DNA of 64,000 nt from Paenibacillaceae bacterium GAS479. Its GTDB lineage: Bacteria > Bacillota > Bacilli > Paenibacillales > Paenibacillaceae. Positions within the stretch are counted from its first letter, which is position 1; every line of letters begins with the position of its first letter. Of this stretch, positions 8,294-18,013 are shown in pieces. A program made the translations under genes and the position numbers. The notes beneath the pieces were generated by a model. That model saw only the letters and a list, made by a program, of their open reading frames with translations, did not search any database and had not been told where the DNA came from. Location of the stretch: the NCBI GenBank assembly GCA_900105225.1, contig LT629764.1:4422501-4486500 (forward strand), in the 5' to 3' direction.

Positions 8294-9601
8294 CTAAAGC
8301 TGAGTTTCGGCGCCTATAGGAAGCTTCGATTGTGCCGCTGCCTCTGCCTTGACTTTACGGCCCGAGAGCATAAGCGTGATACCGGCAGTGACGGCAATGA
8401 CACAGAGCACAGCGGAATAAATGAAGATCCGGTCATAACCCTCATTGCCGAACTTGTCCAGCCAGCTACCGAACAGGATATACATGAAGGAGTCCGGAGA
8501 GTAAGCGATGACCGACACCAGTCCAACGGAGATGCCTGCATACTTTCGTTCTATCCCCAATTCATCCATTGAAGCGAACATGATTGTGTAGGCGCCTCCG
8601 CCGCCGACGACGATGAGCGCATCTACCGCAATCGCCGTAGTGAGCGATACTTCGGGGCTGAAAATCATGATGGCCAGCAGCCCGAGGCTAAGAGCCATGA
8701 GCACCGTAATCAGCTTGACGGCCGATTTAAGCCAATCGCTCAAAATCCCGAATATCGGGCCGAACATAATGCTGAGCGGTCCGGTGAGCACATAGATGAG
8801 ACCTGCGGAAGCGACGTTCAGATTCATTACATCGCCGAAATACGGAGTGAAGTACGTGGAGATTTGAAGCACGCTGTAACAGCAGAAGCTGATGATGGCA
8901 AACAGCCACACTTGTTTTTTGCGGAGTACATGCACAATATCCCGAAGAGAGGAGCGGGGCGGCGCGGAGCCAGGTTGCTCCCTCGTGCTGCTTTCCGGTT
9001 CGATCGAGGCCACGAAAAATTTGACGAGCACCGCAGCAAGCAGGCATAACACGCTAAAATACAGAAGAATGTACCGCAAGCCGAGCATGGAAGAGGCGGC
9101 AAATCCGGCGAGAATGGCTACGCCGCCGGCATTGAACAGGGAACTGGCCCCAAAGTTGAATGCGTTAAAGTATCCATATGCTTTCCCCTGTTCATGCTCA
9201 TCGCCGACGAAGCGGACTGTTTTGATAGCGGCGGACCAATAGAGCAGATTGCAGATAACGCCTAGCAGCCCCCACAGAATACAGTAGACGACGTACTCCA
9301 TGACAAATGCTGCAACAACGCCGATGACGGACGAAATGAGCAGGCAGGAGAGAATCAGTTTTTTGGTATCAACGCGATCGGCGAGCCATCCGCCTGGAAA
9401 CACTGTGATCAGCGCAAGAATGCCGTATATCGTCATCAGAACGCCCAGCTGCGTATTTGTGATATCCAGTGCATTCAGGATCGGATCGTAAAAAGCGCTG
9501 GTCATGTAAGGGACAAGGAAGATGGCGGCTTGCGTACAACCCATAACCGCAAGGATGAGCATTTTGTGGGGATGTAACATCACGATTTGCGCTTTTCTCA
9601 T
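8294..9601 (-). CDS. MFS transporter (paralogue of 6165-7505)
   Basis: 435 residues, about 12 hydrophobic segments, MFS loop GGWLADRVDTKKL between segments 2 and 3. Start set at ATG 9601 with GGAGAG 5 bases upstream; longer open frame ignored because it runs into the carboxypeptidase gene. It resembles the downstream transporter in several places (WSAAIKTVRFVGDEHEQGKA against the WAATIKSVRMIGGKREQGRL of the other), which points to an old tandem duplication around the GntR gene. The 32-base gap to the upstream peptidase gene suggests co-transcription. Confidence 0.88.
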   Translation of the reverse strand: MRKAQIVMLHPHKMLILAVMGCTQAAIFLVPYMTSAFYDPILNALDITNTQLGVLMTIYGILALITVFPGGWLADRVDTKKLILSCLLISSVIGVVAAFVMEYVVYCILWGLLGVICNLLYWSAAIKTVRFVGDEHEQGKAYGYFNAFNFGASSLFNAGGVAILAGFAASSMLGLRYILLYFSVLCLLAAVLVKFFVASIEPESSTREQPGSAPPRSSLRDIVHVLRKKQVWLFAIISFCCYSVLQISTYFTPYFGDVMNLNVASAGLIYVLTGPLSIMFGPIFGILSDWLKSAVKLITVLMALSLGLLAIMIFSPEVSLTTAIAVDALIVVGGGGAYTIMFASMDELGIERKYAGISVGLVSVIAYSPDSFMYILFGSWLDKFGNEGYDRIFIYSAVLCVIAVTAGITLMLSGRKVKAEAAAQSKLPIGAETQL

Positions 9602-9633
9602 GGCATGCACTCTCCATTTCTCGGGAATGGGTG

Positions 9634-11919
9634 TTATGCGTAAGCGGTTAGTAACAGGGTGTTTGCCATTATGTGAAAAGAGGCGTCGGTATATTTCCGG
9701 AAGCATGGATCGATACCCATAAGCACGTTAGTCCGGCCGTTTTGCTGCGTGTAAAGAACAGCCGGATTTCCGCAGTAGGCATCTTCGTTTTTACACCACC
9801 CATTAATGAAGGAAGGCGCTGCAAACGACACGGGGGCTTTTGCTTCTGCCGAGGCTACGAGTCCATGAGGTCCGACAAGATAAAACGTTTCCTTGGGGTT
9901 AAAGCCGTAGCCGATCGGATCGGTTGGGTCGAATGTCATGTTGAAAGAGCCGCTGCTTGTATTCAAATGCCAGTCCTCATGCTCGTTTTTATGCTCGCTT
10001 CCCTTCAGCAGCGAGCTTGCGCCTGGAATGAAGCCGAGCGTTTCGTTCACAATCATTCCGGAGTACCCGTACATAATCAGGTTGTCAAACAGACCGGCGG
10101 CGCGGAGTACCTCATCCCGTCCACGCTGGCGCAGCGCCCATGTATTGCCGTAACCGACCCCGATCTGCGAATCGTCGAATGGGTCGCTCCACAGATGCAG
10201 CCTCGTCCCTCCGAGCAGGAACACATCGTACTCTTCGGGCTTGATCTCATAACCGCCGTTCAGCTCGGAGAAGGGGAGGAAATCCGCGTTGAATCCCCAA
10301 TCTTTCAGTACTTCGTATACACCTCCGCTGTCCGAAACGATCAGCACTTTGGGCGATCGCACGACATGCGCTTCAGAGGGCAGTGCGGCTGCTGCTCTCA
10401 TTCGGATGTCTTGCCCAGATAGGAAGTCTTCCAGCCAAGCTTCGTCTGCAGTCTTCTTGAAAAAGAAATCGCCGGCTTCTGCGTGCTCCGTGGAATGAGA
10501 GGCTCGATAAACGGTGATGTTTCGTCTGAGAAGAAAGTGAACTAGCTTGATGGAGTCATTTGTGCCAGAGGAGAAGGAGTAATGACTGAGGGAGTCATCG
10601 CTTGTGAATACGCCGGCAATGGCGGCGATCTCGGATACTTCGCTCAGCCCCGTTCCGTCCGCCAGCTGATTCAGCTCAATTGCCGTAATCCCCCTCATGA
10701 CGGGATGGGAATAGAAGGACACATCATACATATTTTCAGCCTGTTCCGTGACATCTTCTCCTTTCCAGAGCAGATTGTGAATCAATCCCCGCAATGGCTG
10801 TGCGGTAGGGATGACATAATCGCCGGAAGGGATCGACCGGTAGACGCGGATACGGTTGCGGAGCAAAATTTCCAGCATGTTTTTGGTGACGGACAGATCG
10901 CGCTGGGTTTCTTGGTCATAGGGGATGACATAGAAGGCCGGGCCTGGTTTCGCCTTGGTGCTTCCGGTAATTCCACGCCGAAAGTACTCGCATTGATTGA
11001 TCAACAGCTCGTTTTTATGCTCGATCGCATAGAGCAAAGAGCCGAGCGCGCCGCAATGTGTGACGGCCGCGCCTTCCTCGTTCGGGAAATTAGTTTCCAG
11101 CGTGTGGGCGATACAACCGAAGCTTTGACTGTAAGTCGATGTATAAATCGGGGAATAATCCTCCCATCCGTCCTTCCATAACAGGGCAGGAATATCCGTT
11201 TTGAGACGCAGTCGTTCCTGGATGACATCGGCCATCTTTTGCGCGTTACGGTGCATATGCGGCTCAAGCAGATCGTATTCAATATTGGGGTTGTGGGGCG
11301 GAGTGCAGGCGTCGATCATGATGTTGCCGGCGCCCATATAACCGTGCATGTCGACCATTGTGACGGGGAAAAAGCGGGCAAGGGCATGCTCGATAATGGC
11401 GCGTGTCTCCGGCTGGGTCTGGGCGGCCATATCCCGGTTGAGATCAATGCCATGAGCGTTGAAAAGATCAATGCCCCGAGCTCTGCCATCGGGATTTGCG
11501 CAGATGGAAATGATGATGAATGCATCATCGAGCAGCCTGCTCATCTCCGTTCCAACGATTTCCTCAATGAAGCTCAGCAAGCCGTCGGTTCCCGAGATTT
11601 CGTGGCCGTGAAGATTGCAATTGAAATAAAGAGGAATGGCATAACACTTTCCGCTGCGGATATCCGTAATGATCTCATCCGGCTGGCGGAGCGAGCGCTC
11701 TCGGAAAGCCTCGTAGCTGCGAATGCTCTCGTCCGTCACATCATTGGCAATAATGACGGTGAATAAATCCCTGCCCTCATGAGAAAGACCGGATTTTTCA
11801 ATGCGTACATAAGAAGGATGCTTTTCCCGCAGTTCATTCAATTTGCCCTCAAGCTCAGAGAAAAGCAAGGCGTAGCGCCAAAGAGGATATTCACGTCCGG
11901 GCGTTGTCGTAATCAGCAT
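9634..11919 (-). CDS. M14 family zinc carboxypeptidase, large two-domain form
   Basis: 761 residues. The N-terminal ~320 are an M14 catalytic domain: zinc ligands H104 and E107 in LHGHEISG, NPDGR at 142-146, LNRD at 160-163 and third zinc ligand H192 in VDMHGYMG. No signal peptide, so probably cytoplasmic. The C-terminal ~400 residues are an extra region with a ThuA/GATase-like look (VLIVSDSGGVYEVLKDWGF; YDVFLLGGTRL); I cannot assign it further. Start ATG 11919 has GGAGAG upstream. Placed between a dehydrogenase and a transporter, it probably trims a peptide or amidated compound to feed the dehydrogenase. Confidence 0.88.
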   Translation of the reverse strand: MLITTTPGREYPLWRYALLFSELEGKLNELREKHPSYVRIEKSGLSHEGRDLFTVIIANDVTDESIRSYEAFRERSLRQPDEIITDIRSGKCYAIPLYFNCNLHGHEISGTDGLLSFIEEIVGTEMSRLLDDAFIIISICANPDGRARGIDLFNAHGIDLNRDMAAQTQPETRAIIEHALARFFPVTMVDMHGYMGAGNIMIDACTPPHNPNIEYDLLEPHMHRNAQKMADVIQERLRLKTDIPALLWKDGWEDYSPIYTSTYSQSFGCIAHTLETNFPNEEGAAVTHCGALGSLLYAIEHKNELLINQCEYFRRGITGSTKAKPGPAFYVIPYDQETQRDLSVTKNMLEILLRNRIRVYRSIPSGDYVIPTAQPLRGLIHNLLWKGEDVTEQAENMYDVSFYSHPVMRGITAIELNQLADGTGLSEVSEIAAIAGVFTSDDSLSHYSFSSGTNDSIKLVHFLLRRNITVYRASHSTEHAEAGDFFFKKTADEAWLEDFLSGQDIRMRAAAALPSEAHVVRSPKVLIVSDSGGVYEVLKDWGFNADFLPFSELNGGYEIKPEEYDVFLLGGTRLHLWSDPFDDSQIGVGYGNTWALRQRGRDEVLRAAGLFDNLIMYGYSGMIVNETLGFIPGASSLLKGSEHKNEHEDWHLNTSSGSFNMTFDPTDPIGYGFNPKETFYLVGPHGLVASAEAKAPVSFAAPSFINGWCKNEDAYCGNPAVLYTQQNGRTNVLMGIDPCFRKYTDASFHIMANTLLLTAYA

Positions 11920-11967
11920 GGAATTCTCTCCTATCCTTCTTTGAAATATCTCTATTTAAGTGAGGTC

Positions 11968-13116
11968 TTAAAAATCGGGGTGATCCGATTGATCAGGGGC
12001 AAAGATATCGAAGGCGACCTCGCGTTGTGTCAGCCCGCGAAGCTTGGCTAACTCGAAAATTTTGCGTGTGTTCCGTCGGCAGAGCTGCTCGATATCGTCA
12101 ACGACTGCTTGAGGGGATTTCTCCACGAGTCCGAAAATGATGACGTCATAGAAACGGATCGCTCCCAGATTGGCTACAAAATCGGTTACGATATCGACTT
12201 CCCTCTTAGCGAGAATGCGTTCACCCTCTACCGAGACGGGGATGTTGGCTCCTTCCACGACCAGCTGAGCCCGTACGCGATGTGCATTGGAGGCGTTGAT
12301 GACATCTTCAAGAGCGACCGGAATGAGAATGTCGCAGTCCACGTCAAGCCACTCTGTATTGGGGATAATGCGGTAATCGGAATCAAAATAGTCGGGGTTC
12401 ATCTCGCCTTTTGGGAGTTTCGTATCGATCAGTTTTTTTACATCGAGTCCACGCTCGCAGACAACCATGCCGTTTGCATCGGCGATGCCGACAACTTTGT
12501 AGCCAAGCTTTGTCATCAGCAGAGCGCAGCTGGCGCCAGCGCATCCGAAGCCCTGTACAACAACACGGGCTCCAGAGTGGCCTCCCTTGAACTTCCAGGC
12601 TTCATCGGCTGAGTAGCCGATGCCGTAACCGGTCACCATGTCATACATGAGGAAGTCATCGTATTTCATTGAAACCATGTCGTCATGATCTTGAATGCCT
12701 TGCTGAATGCGCGGGTTATCGCGCATTTCTTTCGTTTGCGGCAGGCCGATGCCCGTCTCATCAAAAAAGCGGAGCACTTCGCCGTAATCAACGCCCAAAT
12801 CTCCGCCGAGTGATACACCAGCCTTCAGATAAGGGGACATGGCGATTAAATATCGGCGCAGGACGTCTTTGGCGTCCGGAGCTTTGTAATCGTAGGCAAT
12901 ACCGCCTTTGCAGCCGCCGGTCGTGATGGATTCACAAGCCTTGTATTTGTAGGCCATCGTTTTGGCTAGACGAACGACCTCCTCTTTTGTGACCGTAGGA
13001 TGCATTCGCGTTCCACCGCCTGCATAGTGGTTCACAAAATTGTAGACGCACAGCCAGCCTTTCGCTTCCGTCTCCGTGTCATTCCACTCCACAATCAGGT
13101 AAGGTTCATTTTGCAT
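11968..13116 (-). CDS. Glu/Leu/Phe/Val dehydrogenase family protein
   Basis: 382 residues. Oxidatively deaminates an amino acid with NAD(P)+ by family. The substrate domain has GGGTRMHPTV and the glycine-rich catalytic-lysine motif as TGGCKGG (Lys70), where most relatives have GGAKGG. The cofactor domain has VQGFGCAGASCALLM. Start ATG 13116 has GAGGAGG 8 bases upstream. It heads the minus-strand cluster with the M14 peptidase 48 bases downstream. Specificity cannot be read; the Cys in the glycine motif is uncommon in my experience of the family. Confidence 0.88.
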   Translation of the reverse strand: MQNEPYLIVEWNDTETEAKGWLCVYNFVNHYAGGGTRMHPTVTKEEVVRLAKTMAYKYKACESITTGGCKGGIAYDYKAPDAKDVLRRYLIAMSPYLKAGVSLGGDLGVDYGEVLRFFDETGIGLPQTKEMRDNPRIQQGIQDHDDMVSMKYDDFLMYDMVTGYGIGYSADEAWKFKGGHSGARVVVQGFGCAGASCALLMTKLGYKVVGIADANGMVVCERGLDVKKLIDTKLPKGEMNPDYFDSDYRIIPNTEWLDVDCDILIPVALEDVINASNAHRVRAQLVVEGANIPVSVEGERILAKREVDIVTDFVANLGAIRFYDVIIFGLVEKSPQAVVDDIEQLCRRNTRKIFELAKLRGLTQREVAFDIFAPDQSDHPDF

Positions 13117-13188
13117 TTGTAATCCTCCTCAAATTCAATGAAGTCTGCTGTAAAATCAGAGCTTGAATGGGTTAACAAACCTTTTTAA

Positions 13189-13201
13189 GTACTTTGTATA
13201 C
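13189..13201 (-). promoter_or_regulatory. GTACTTTGTATAC element, copy 1
   Basis: Thirteen bases identical to copy 2 at 13350-13362, 73 bases upstream of the dehydrogenase start. Contains TTGTATAC, also found before the GntR gene. Candidate operator. Confidence 0.45.
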
Positions 13202-13349
13202 ATTGATGAACCTACTTCAAATGCATGTGGTTTTCGTTCATGTCATTTAAGTTAACATTAAGATAAGGCAATTCAGAGGGGTTTGGCAATAGTTTTTTTC
13301 TTTATCTGTTTATCGTGTTATATATATGTCATATAAACTTTGCGTTAAT

Positions 13350-13362
13350 GTACTTTGTATAC
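13350..13362 (-). promoter_or_regulatory. GTACTTTGTATAC element, copy 2
   Basis: Exact repeat of copy 1, spaced 161 bases from it; two sites this far apart could allow looping by a dimeric regulator. Inference only. Confidence 0.45.
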
Positions 13363-13620
13363 GACATGAAAAGTGAAAAACAAACCGTGTGTGATCGGTG
13401 ACTAGAGAAGAGGAATCATCAGGAATTGTTAGGAGAGGGGCGCGTTTCATCTATGGAACTCATAAGAAGTTGTTACAAATAGACGCATATCGAGAACGCG
13501 ATATACGATTGCAATAGGGAAAAAGATTCATTCTAAACAAAATAAATAGGCTAAAAAGTTTATTAAAAACTCTCTCATTCAGCAGGAGAAGAGTGGGAAA
13601 CGGCGAATACCAATCTGCTA

Positions 13621-13668
13621 GTGGGGGAAAGTGGGGCAAAGTGGTGATTTGGGGGAGAGAGGTGGGGA
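13621..13668 (+). promoter_or_regulatory. MraZ operator repeats
   Basis: TGGG-type repeats start at 13622, 13632 and 13642 (exact 10-base phase; the third is TGGTG), then 13650 and 13663, just before the mraZ start. MraZ is known to bind direct TGGGN repeats with 5-base spacers in its own promoter, so this is very probably the autoregulatory site. The last copies overlap the ribosome-binding region. Confidence 0.8.
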
Positions 13669-13674
13669 AGGCCA

Positions 13675-14112
13675 ATGTTTCTTGGAGAACATCAGCACAG
13701 CTTAGATGACAAAGGCCGCCTTACTGTACCGTCCAAATTCCGCGATAATCTAGGTCCTGTTTTCATCGTAACCCGCGGGCTCGACAACTGCCTGTTTGTG
13801 TATCCGATGGAAGAATGGAAACAACTTGAGCAAAAGATTCGCCAGCTCCCGCTTATGAAGGCGGACGCACGTGCGTTTAGCCGCTTTTTCTTTTCAGGCG
13901 CGGTGGAATTGGAGCTCGACAAACAGGGAAGGGTAAATTTACCCAATCATTTGACGGAGTATGCGAAGCTGGAGAAGGATTGCATGGTGCTCGGCGTATC
14001 TAGCCGGGTGGAGATCTGGAGTAAGCCGGTTTGGGAAGGTTACTACGAGCAGTCGGAAGAAGCCTTCAACGACATTGCTGAAAAATTGGTGGATTTCGAC
14101 ATTCAATTCTGA
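13675..14112 (+). CDS. mraZ: Transcriptional regulator MraZ
   Basis: 145 residues. Two AbrB-like half domains with the family DxxGR signature: [14 protein letters not shown] near residue 11 and [13 protein letters not shown] near residue 82. MraZ forms a ring and represses the division/cell-wall operon it heads. Usual length (143-152). ATG follows a purine-rich GAGAGGTGGGG stretch that is also part of the operator. First gene of the dcw cluster; rsmH follows after 67 bases. Confidence 0.97.
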   Translation: MFLGEHQHSLDDKGRLTVPSKFRDNLGPVFIVTRGLDNCLFVYPMEEWKQLEQKIRQLPLMKADARAFSRFFFSGAVELELDKQGRVNLPNHLTEYAKLEKDCMVLGVSSRVEIWSKPVWEGYYEQSEEAFNDIAEKLVDFDIQF

Positions 14113-14179
14113 TTCACGTCACTTTTTTGCACCTTAAAGCAACCACAGTCAGTCACCAAGAAATCAGGAGGACAACCTA

Positions 14180-15142
14180 TTGTTTCATCACATTACAGTT
14201 TTAAAAGAAGAGGCTGTAGATGGTCTCAATATTAAGCCAGACGGAATTTATGTCGATTGTACACTCGGAGGCGCCGGCCACAGTGAGCTGATCGCTTCCC
14301 GCCTTGGTCCAGGAGGAAGGCTTATCGCCTTTGACCAGGACGACTGGGCGCATGAGAATGCGCAGGTTCGGCTAGCTCCCTATTTGGACCGAGTAACGCT
14401 GGTACGGGGCAACTTCCGCTACTTGCAGGAGCAACTGATGCTGCTGCCCGAGGTGCCGAAGGTGAACGGTGTGCCTCAAGTCGACGGTATTCTGTTCGAT
14501 CTTGGCGTCTCAAGTCCACAGCTGGATGAAGCAGAACGCGGCTTCAGCTACAATCATGACGCTCCGCTCGATATGCGTATGGATCGGGAGTCTGATTTGA
14601 CCGCTCACGAAATCGTGAACACATGGGATGAGAAGGAGATTGCCCGGATTCTGTTTGTATACGGAGAAGAGAAGTTCTCCCGGCAGATCGCCAGGGCTAT
14701 CATCAAACAGCGTGCAACTGCCGAAATTATGACGACAAATGAACTTGCCGAGCTAGTTAAGTCCGGAATCCCTGCCGCAGCCCGGCGTACGGGCGGCCAT
14801 CCGGCAAAGCGCAGCTTCCAGGCGCTGCGGATTGCTGTCAACGACGAGCTGCGAGCGGAGGAAGAAGCGCTCCAGCAGGCCGTTGCGTGTGCAGCACCAG
14901 GCGGCAGAATTTCGGTCATTACGTTCCATTCGCTGGAGGATCGGATTTGTAAGCAGCTTTTTGTTGGTTATTTGGCCAAATGCACCTGTCCGCCTGCTTT
15001 CCCGCACTGTGTATGCGGCAGCAAAGGTACACTCCGGCTCGTATCTCGCAAGCCGATCTTGCCATCGGAAGAGGAGCTTGAGGCTAATCCTCGCTCCCGC
15101 TCGGCCAAGCTGAGGGTAGCGGAGAAGCTGCCCCTATCCTGA
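14180..15142 (+). CDS. rsmH: 16S rRNA (cytosine1402-N4)-methyltransferase
   Basis: 320 residues. Methylates N4 of C1402 in the ribosomal P site. SAM-binding motif [12 protein letters not shown] near residue 27, then IAFDQDDWA; the family blocks [27 protein letters not shown] and [12 protein letters not shown] are all present, as is the Cys-rich [13 protein letters not shown] near the end. TTG start with AGGAGG 8 bases upstream. Second gene of the dcw cluster. Confidence 0.97.
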   Translation: MFHHITVLKEEAVDGLNIKPDGIYVDCTLGGAGHSELIASRLGPGGRLIAFDQDDWAHENAQVRLAPYLDRVTLVRGNFRYLQEQLMLLPEVPKVNGVPQVDGILFDLGVSSPQLDEAERGFSYNHDAPLDMRMDRESDLTAHEIVNTWDEKEIARILFVYGEEKFSRQIARAIIKQRATAEIMTTNELAELVKSGIPAAARRTGGHPAKRSFQALRIAVNDELRAEEEALQQAVACAAPGGRISVITFHSLEDRICKQLFVGYLAKCTCPPAFPHCVCGSKGTLRLVSRKPILPSEEELEANPRSRSAKLRVAEKLPLS

Positions 15143-15223
15143 ATCGAGTAGGCAGAAAAACACCATTAATGAATTTGAAATCTAAAACTGGAAAAGAATC
15201 CAACCGCAGGAGGGGAACCGGCT

Positions 15224-15610
15224 TTGGCTTACACGAATGGCAATTTGGCTCTGCAGCCAAAAAGAAAACCGGAGCAGCAACGCCCGGTAAAGGAAACGAA
15301 ACGAGTCGTGAAGGTTCGGAAGATGATTCCTCCTTCGGAAATGCTGCGTTATATGGGATCTGTGCTGGTCGTAGTGTGCGTGCTCGTGCTCATTATTTTC
15401 CGCTACTCCCAGGACTACCGCATGGAGCTTCAGATCAAGGAGCTTAACGCCAGCTACAAACAAGCGACTGTAGACGTAAAGGTGCTGCAGGGTGAAGTGG
15501 CCAAGCTGTCCGATCCTGCTGTAATCTCCAAAAAAGCACAGGAGCTCGGTATGACTCCAGCTGCTGCGGAGAAAGACAGCTCAGATGCTAACAAAGAATC
15601 AGGACGTTAA
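15224..15610 (+). CDS. ftsL: Cell division protein FtsL
   Basis: 128 residues, bitopic. Cytoplasmic basic tail of ~45 residues, one membrane segment (SVLVVVCVLVLIIF), then a coiled-coil-like extracellular region. Primary sequence is poorly conserved in this family; identity rests on topology, size and position between rsmH and pbpB. Partners with DivIB and DivIC to activate septal PBP2B. TTG start with AGGAGGGG upstream; 3 bases separate it from pbpB. Confidence 0.9.
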   Translation: MAYTNGNLALQPKRKPEQQRPVKETKRVVKVRKMIPPSEMLRYMGSVLVVVCVLVLIIFRYSQDYRMELQIKELNASYKQATVDVKVLQGEVAKLSDPAVISKKAQELGMTPAAAEKDSSDANKESGR

Positions 15611-15613
15611 GTC

Positions 15614-17911
15614 ATGGCAAATAATCCGATACAAAGCAATACCGTTAAGCGAATCAAAATGAGGACCGTTGTTGTCGGAGGGTTGATTACCCTCCTTTTT
15701 CTTATTTTGATCAGTCGAGTCTTCTACGTGCAGGTCGTGCAGGCAGATTTCTGGCTCAGCGAAGCCAAAGCAATCTGGAAGGAACAGGATACGATCCCGG
15801 CGGAGCGCGGTACGATCAGTGATCGCAAAGGAAATATGCTCGCCATGAACATCCCGGCTTATACCGTCGTGGTTAATCCTAAGCTGCTTAATGAGCTTGG
15901 AATCGCGGAAGAAGCAGCCAAGGGACTTGCCAAGCTGCTTGGCAAATCGGAGCAGGAAGTACTCAAACAGGCGACAATGAAAAACAGCAAAGGTGATTTT
16001 TTGCAGTACCGGGAGCTTCGCCCGGAAGGATGGAATATCGTTAAAGCCAAGGCGGACGAGGTGATTGCGTTCCGGGCCGGTCTCAAGAAAAGTTATGAGG
16101 ATCGGACGTACAAAAAGATCCGTGACACGGGCATTACACTGAATGAAGGCTCCAAGCGTTTTTATCCAAATAATTCGCTCGCAGCTCATGTTCTGGGGTA
16201 TGTGAACAAGGAAGGCGCTCCTGTTATCGGGCTTGAAGCCGACTTTAATAAACAATTGGAGGGGCAGGACGGCAAAATCGTTTATGAAAAGGACGGCAAC
16301 CGCGTTCAGCTCGCTAACGGCAATGCCCAACTGGTTCCAGCTGTGGACGGAAGTGACATCCAGCTGACGCTGGATTCGGAAATTCAGAACTACTTGGAAG
16401 TAGCGATGAAAAAGGCCTACGAAAAATACGAGCCGCTCAGCATTACCGCCATCGCTGCCGACCCCAATACGATGGAAATTCTGGCTATGGGCAATATGCC
16501 GACCTATAACCCAAATGAGTACTCCAAATCCAATGTAGGCAGCTTCTTCAACCATGCTGTTGGATCGGGTTACGAGCCGGGCTCGACGTTCAAAATCATA
16601 ACGTTGGCAAGTGCCGTTGAGGAAGGCAAGTTCAACCCTAATGCTATGTATAAGTCAGGATCAATTATGGTTACAGGCTCACGAATTCGTGACGTCAATC
16701 GTGCTGGTTGGGGCACAATCACTTATTTGGAAGGGCTCAAGCGCTCCAGTAACGTTTCTTTTGTAAAGCTTGGATTGGAGCAGTTGGGCAAAGAGAAGCT
16801 TATTAATTATTTTGAAAACTTTGGATTCGGCAAGCGGACGGGCGTCGAGCTGAAAAACGAAGCCAAAGGTATATTGAACATTAATTATCCGTACGAAGTG
16901 GCGACTTCTACATTTGGACAAGGCCCTCTTGCTGTCACGCCGATTCAGCAGATCGCCGCGGTTGCCGCGGTAGCAAACGGCGGCAAGTTGATGAAGCCGC
17001 ATATCATCAAATCCATTAAAGATCCAGCTACCGGCAAGGTGACGGAGACGAAGCCGGAGATGGTGCGGCAGGTTATCAGCGCCGAAACTTCTCGCAAAGT
17101 TGGCGGCTATTTGGAGCAGGTTGTCTCTGACCAGGAAATAGGCAGTGGCCGTAACGCCGCGATTGCTGGATACCGGGTCGCCGGCAAAACCGGTACAGCG
17201 GAGAAATTCATCGGTAAAGGATACTCAAAGAATGAATATATCGTTTCCTTCATTGGTTACGCGCCGGTGGAAAATCCGAAAATCGTCGTTTATGTCATTG
17301 TCGACTCGCCAAACAACCCAATGGTCGGGGGCGGAACGGTTGCTGCTCCGGTGTTCAAAGAAATTGTCAGCCAGAGCCTGCGCTATATGGGCGTGAAGCC
17401 TGACGCCAAGGCCGTTGAGGATGGGGGCAAGCAAGGCACGCAGACCGTTCCTGATCTGAAGAATAAAGGAATCCAGGAAGCACAATCCGAGCTCAAGTCT
17501 CGCGGCATGGCGTCCAAGGTAGTCGGTAAGGGAACGAAGGTGCTGCTGCAGATTCCGGCAGCCGGGGCGGTATTGGCCGAGAGCCAACAGGTCTATCTTT
17601 TGACGGAGGAGCAGAGCAAGCTCGCCTTGCCTTCGCTAGTCGGCTTGTCGCTTCGCGATGCTCTGCAAGTTTGCTCTTCGACGGGCAAACGCTGCGTGAC
17701 CGAGGGAGATGGTTACGTCGTGAAGCAGACGGATGCGAAGCTGAATGGCGAGCCAGTTGTGAAGCTGACTCTGCAGTCGCCGAGTGAACAGCAAGCGGCG
17801 AAAGACGCTGCGATGGACGCTGCGAAGGATGCGGACAAGAACGGCAATAAGAGTACAGACACGGAAGCGGACACGGTTACTGATGTAGAGCAGAACCAGG
17901 ATACTGAGTAG
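15614..17911 (+). CDS. pbpB: Septal penicillin-binding protein 2B with PASTA domains
   Basis: 765 residues, class B transpeptidase that crosslinks septal peptidoglycan. Membrane anchor at ~18-40, dimerisation domain, then transpeptidase motifs: S324 in GSTFK, S378-S379-N380 (SxN), K525 in GKTGTAEK. Two PASTA repeats follow (TVPDLKNKGI; ALPSLVGLSLR). The end is a charged Asp/Lys/Thr tail encoded by an in-phase 18-base repeat; the repeat continues past the TAG stop, so the tail looks cut short by a nonsense change. Slightly longer than B. subtilis PBP2B. Followed by a 3.4 kb repeat island instead of directly by spoVD. Confidence 0.96.
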   Translation: MANNPIQSNTVKRIKMRTVVVGGLITLLFLILISRVFYVQVVQADFWLSEAKAIWKEQDTIPAERGTISDRKGNMLAMNIPAYTVVVNPKLLNELGIAEEAAKGLAKLLGKSEQEVLKQATMKNSKGDFLQYRELRPEGWNIVKAKADEVIAFRAGLKKSYEDRTYKKIRDTGITLNEGSKRFYPNNSLAAHVLGYVNKEGAPVIGLEADFNKQLEGQDGKIVYEKDGNRVQLANGNAQLVPAVDGSDIQLTLDSEIQNYLEVAMKKAYEKYEPLSITAIAADPNTMEILAMGNMPTYNPNEYSKSNVGSFFNHAVGSGYEPGSTFKIITLASAVEEGKFNPNAMYKSGSIMVTGSRIRDVNRAGWGTITYLEGLKRSSNVSFVKLGLEQLGKEKLINYFENFGFGKRTGVELKNEAKGILNINYPYEVATSTFGQGPLAVTPIQQIAAVAAVANGGKLMKPHIIKSIKDPATGKVTETKPEMVRQVISAETSRKVGGYLEQVVSDQEIGSGRNAAIAGYRVAGKTGTAEKFIGKGYSKNEYIVSFIGYAPVENPKIVVYVIVDSPNNPMVGGGTVAAPVFKEIVSQSLRYMGVKPDAKAVEDGGKQGTQTVPDLKNKGIQEAQSELKSRGMASKVVGKGTKVLLQIPAAGAVLAESQQVYLLTEEQSKLALPSLVGLSLRDALQVCSSTGKRCVTEGDGYVVKQTDAKLNGEPVVKLTLQSPSEQQAAKDAAMDAAKDADKNGNKSTDTEADTVTDVEQNQDTE

Positions 17912-18013
17912 AACCGGGATATAGAGTAGAACCAGGATACAGAGCAGAACCAGGATACAGAGCAGAACCAGGATACAGAGCAGAACCGGGATACAGAGCA
18001 GACTAGGGCACAG
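17888..18013 (+). repeat. 18-bp in-frame tandem repeat across the pbpB stop codon
   Basis: Six good copies of an 18-base unit (GAG CAG AAC CAG GAT ACA) start at 17888, 17906, 17924, 17942, 17960 and 17978, with a decayed seventh at 17996. The first encodes the last residues of PBP2B. Two units carry TAG in place of CAG (17909 and 17927); without them the pbpB frame would run on to TAA at 18032. Confidence 0.92.

Larger units (their letters stand above)
13117..13620. other. Intergenic region with divergent control sequences
   Basis: About 500 AT-rich bases between the divergent dehydrogenase and mraZ. It holds two exact copies of a 13-base sequence (13189, 13350). No convincing gene. I could not pick a confident sigma-A promoter for mraZ by eye, although one is expected here. 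Confidence 0.6.
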
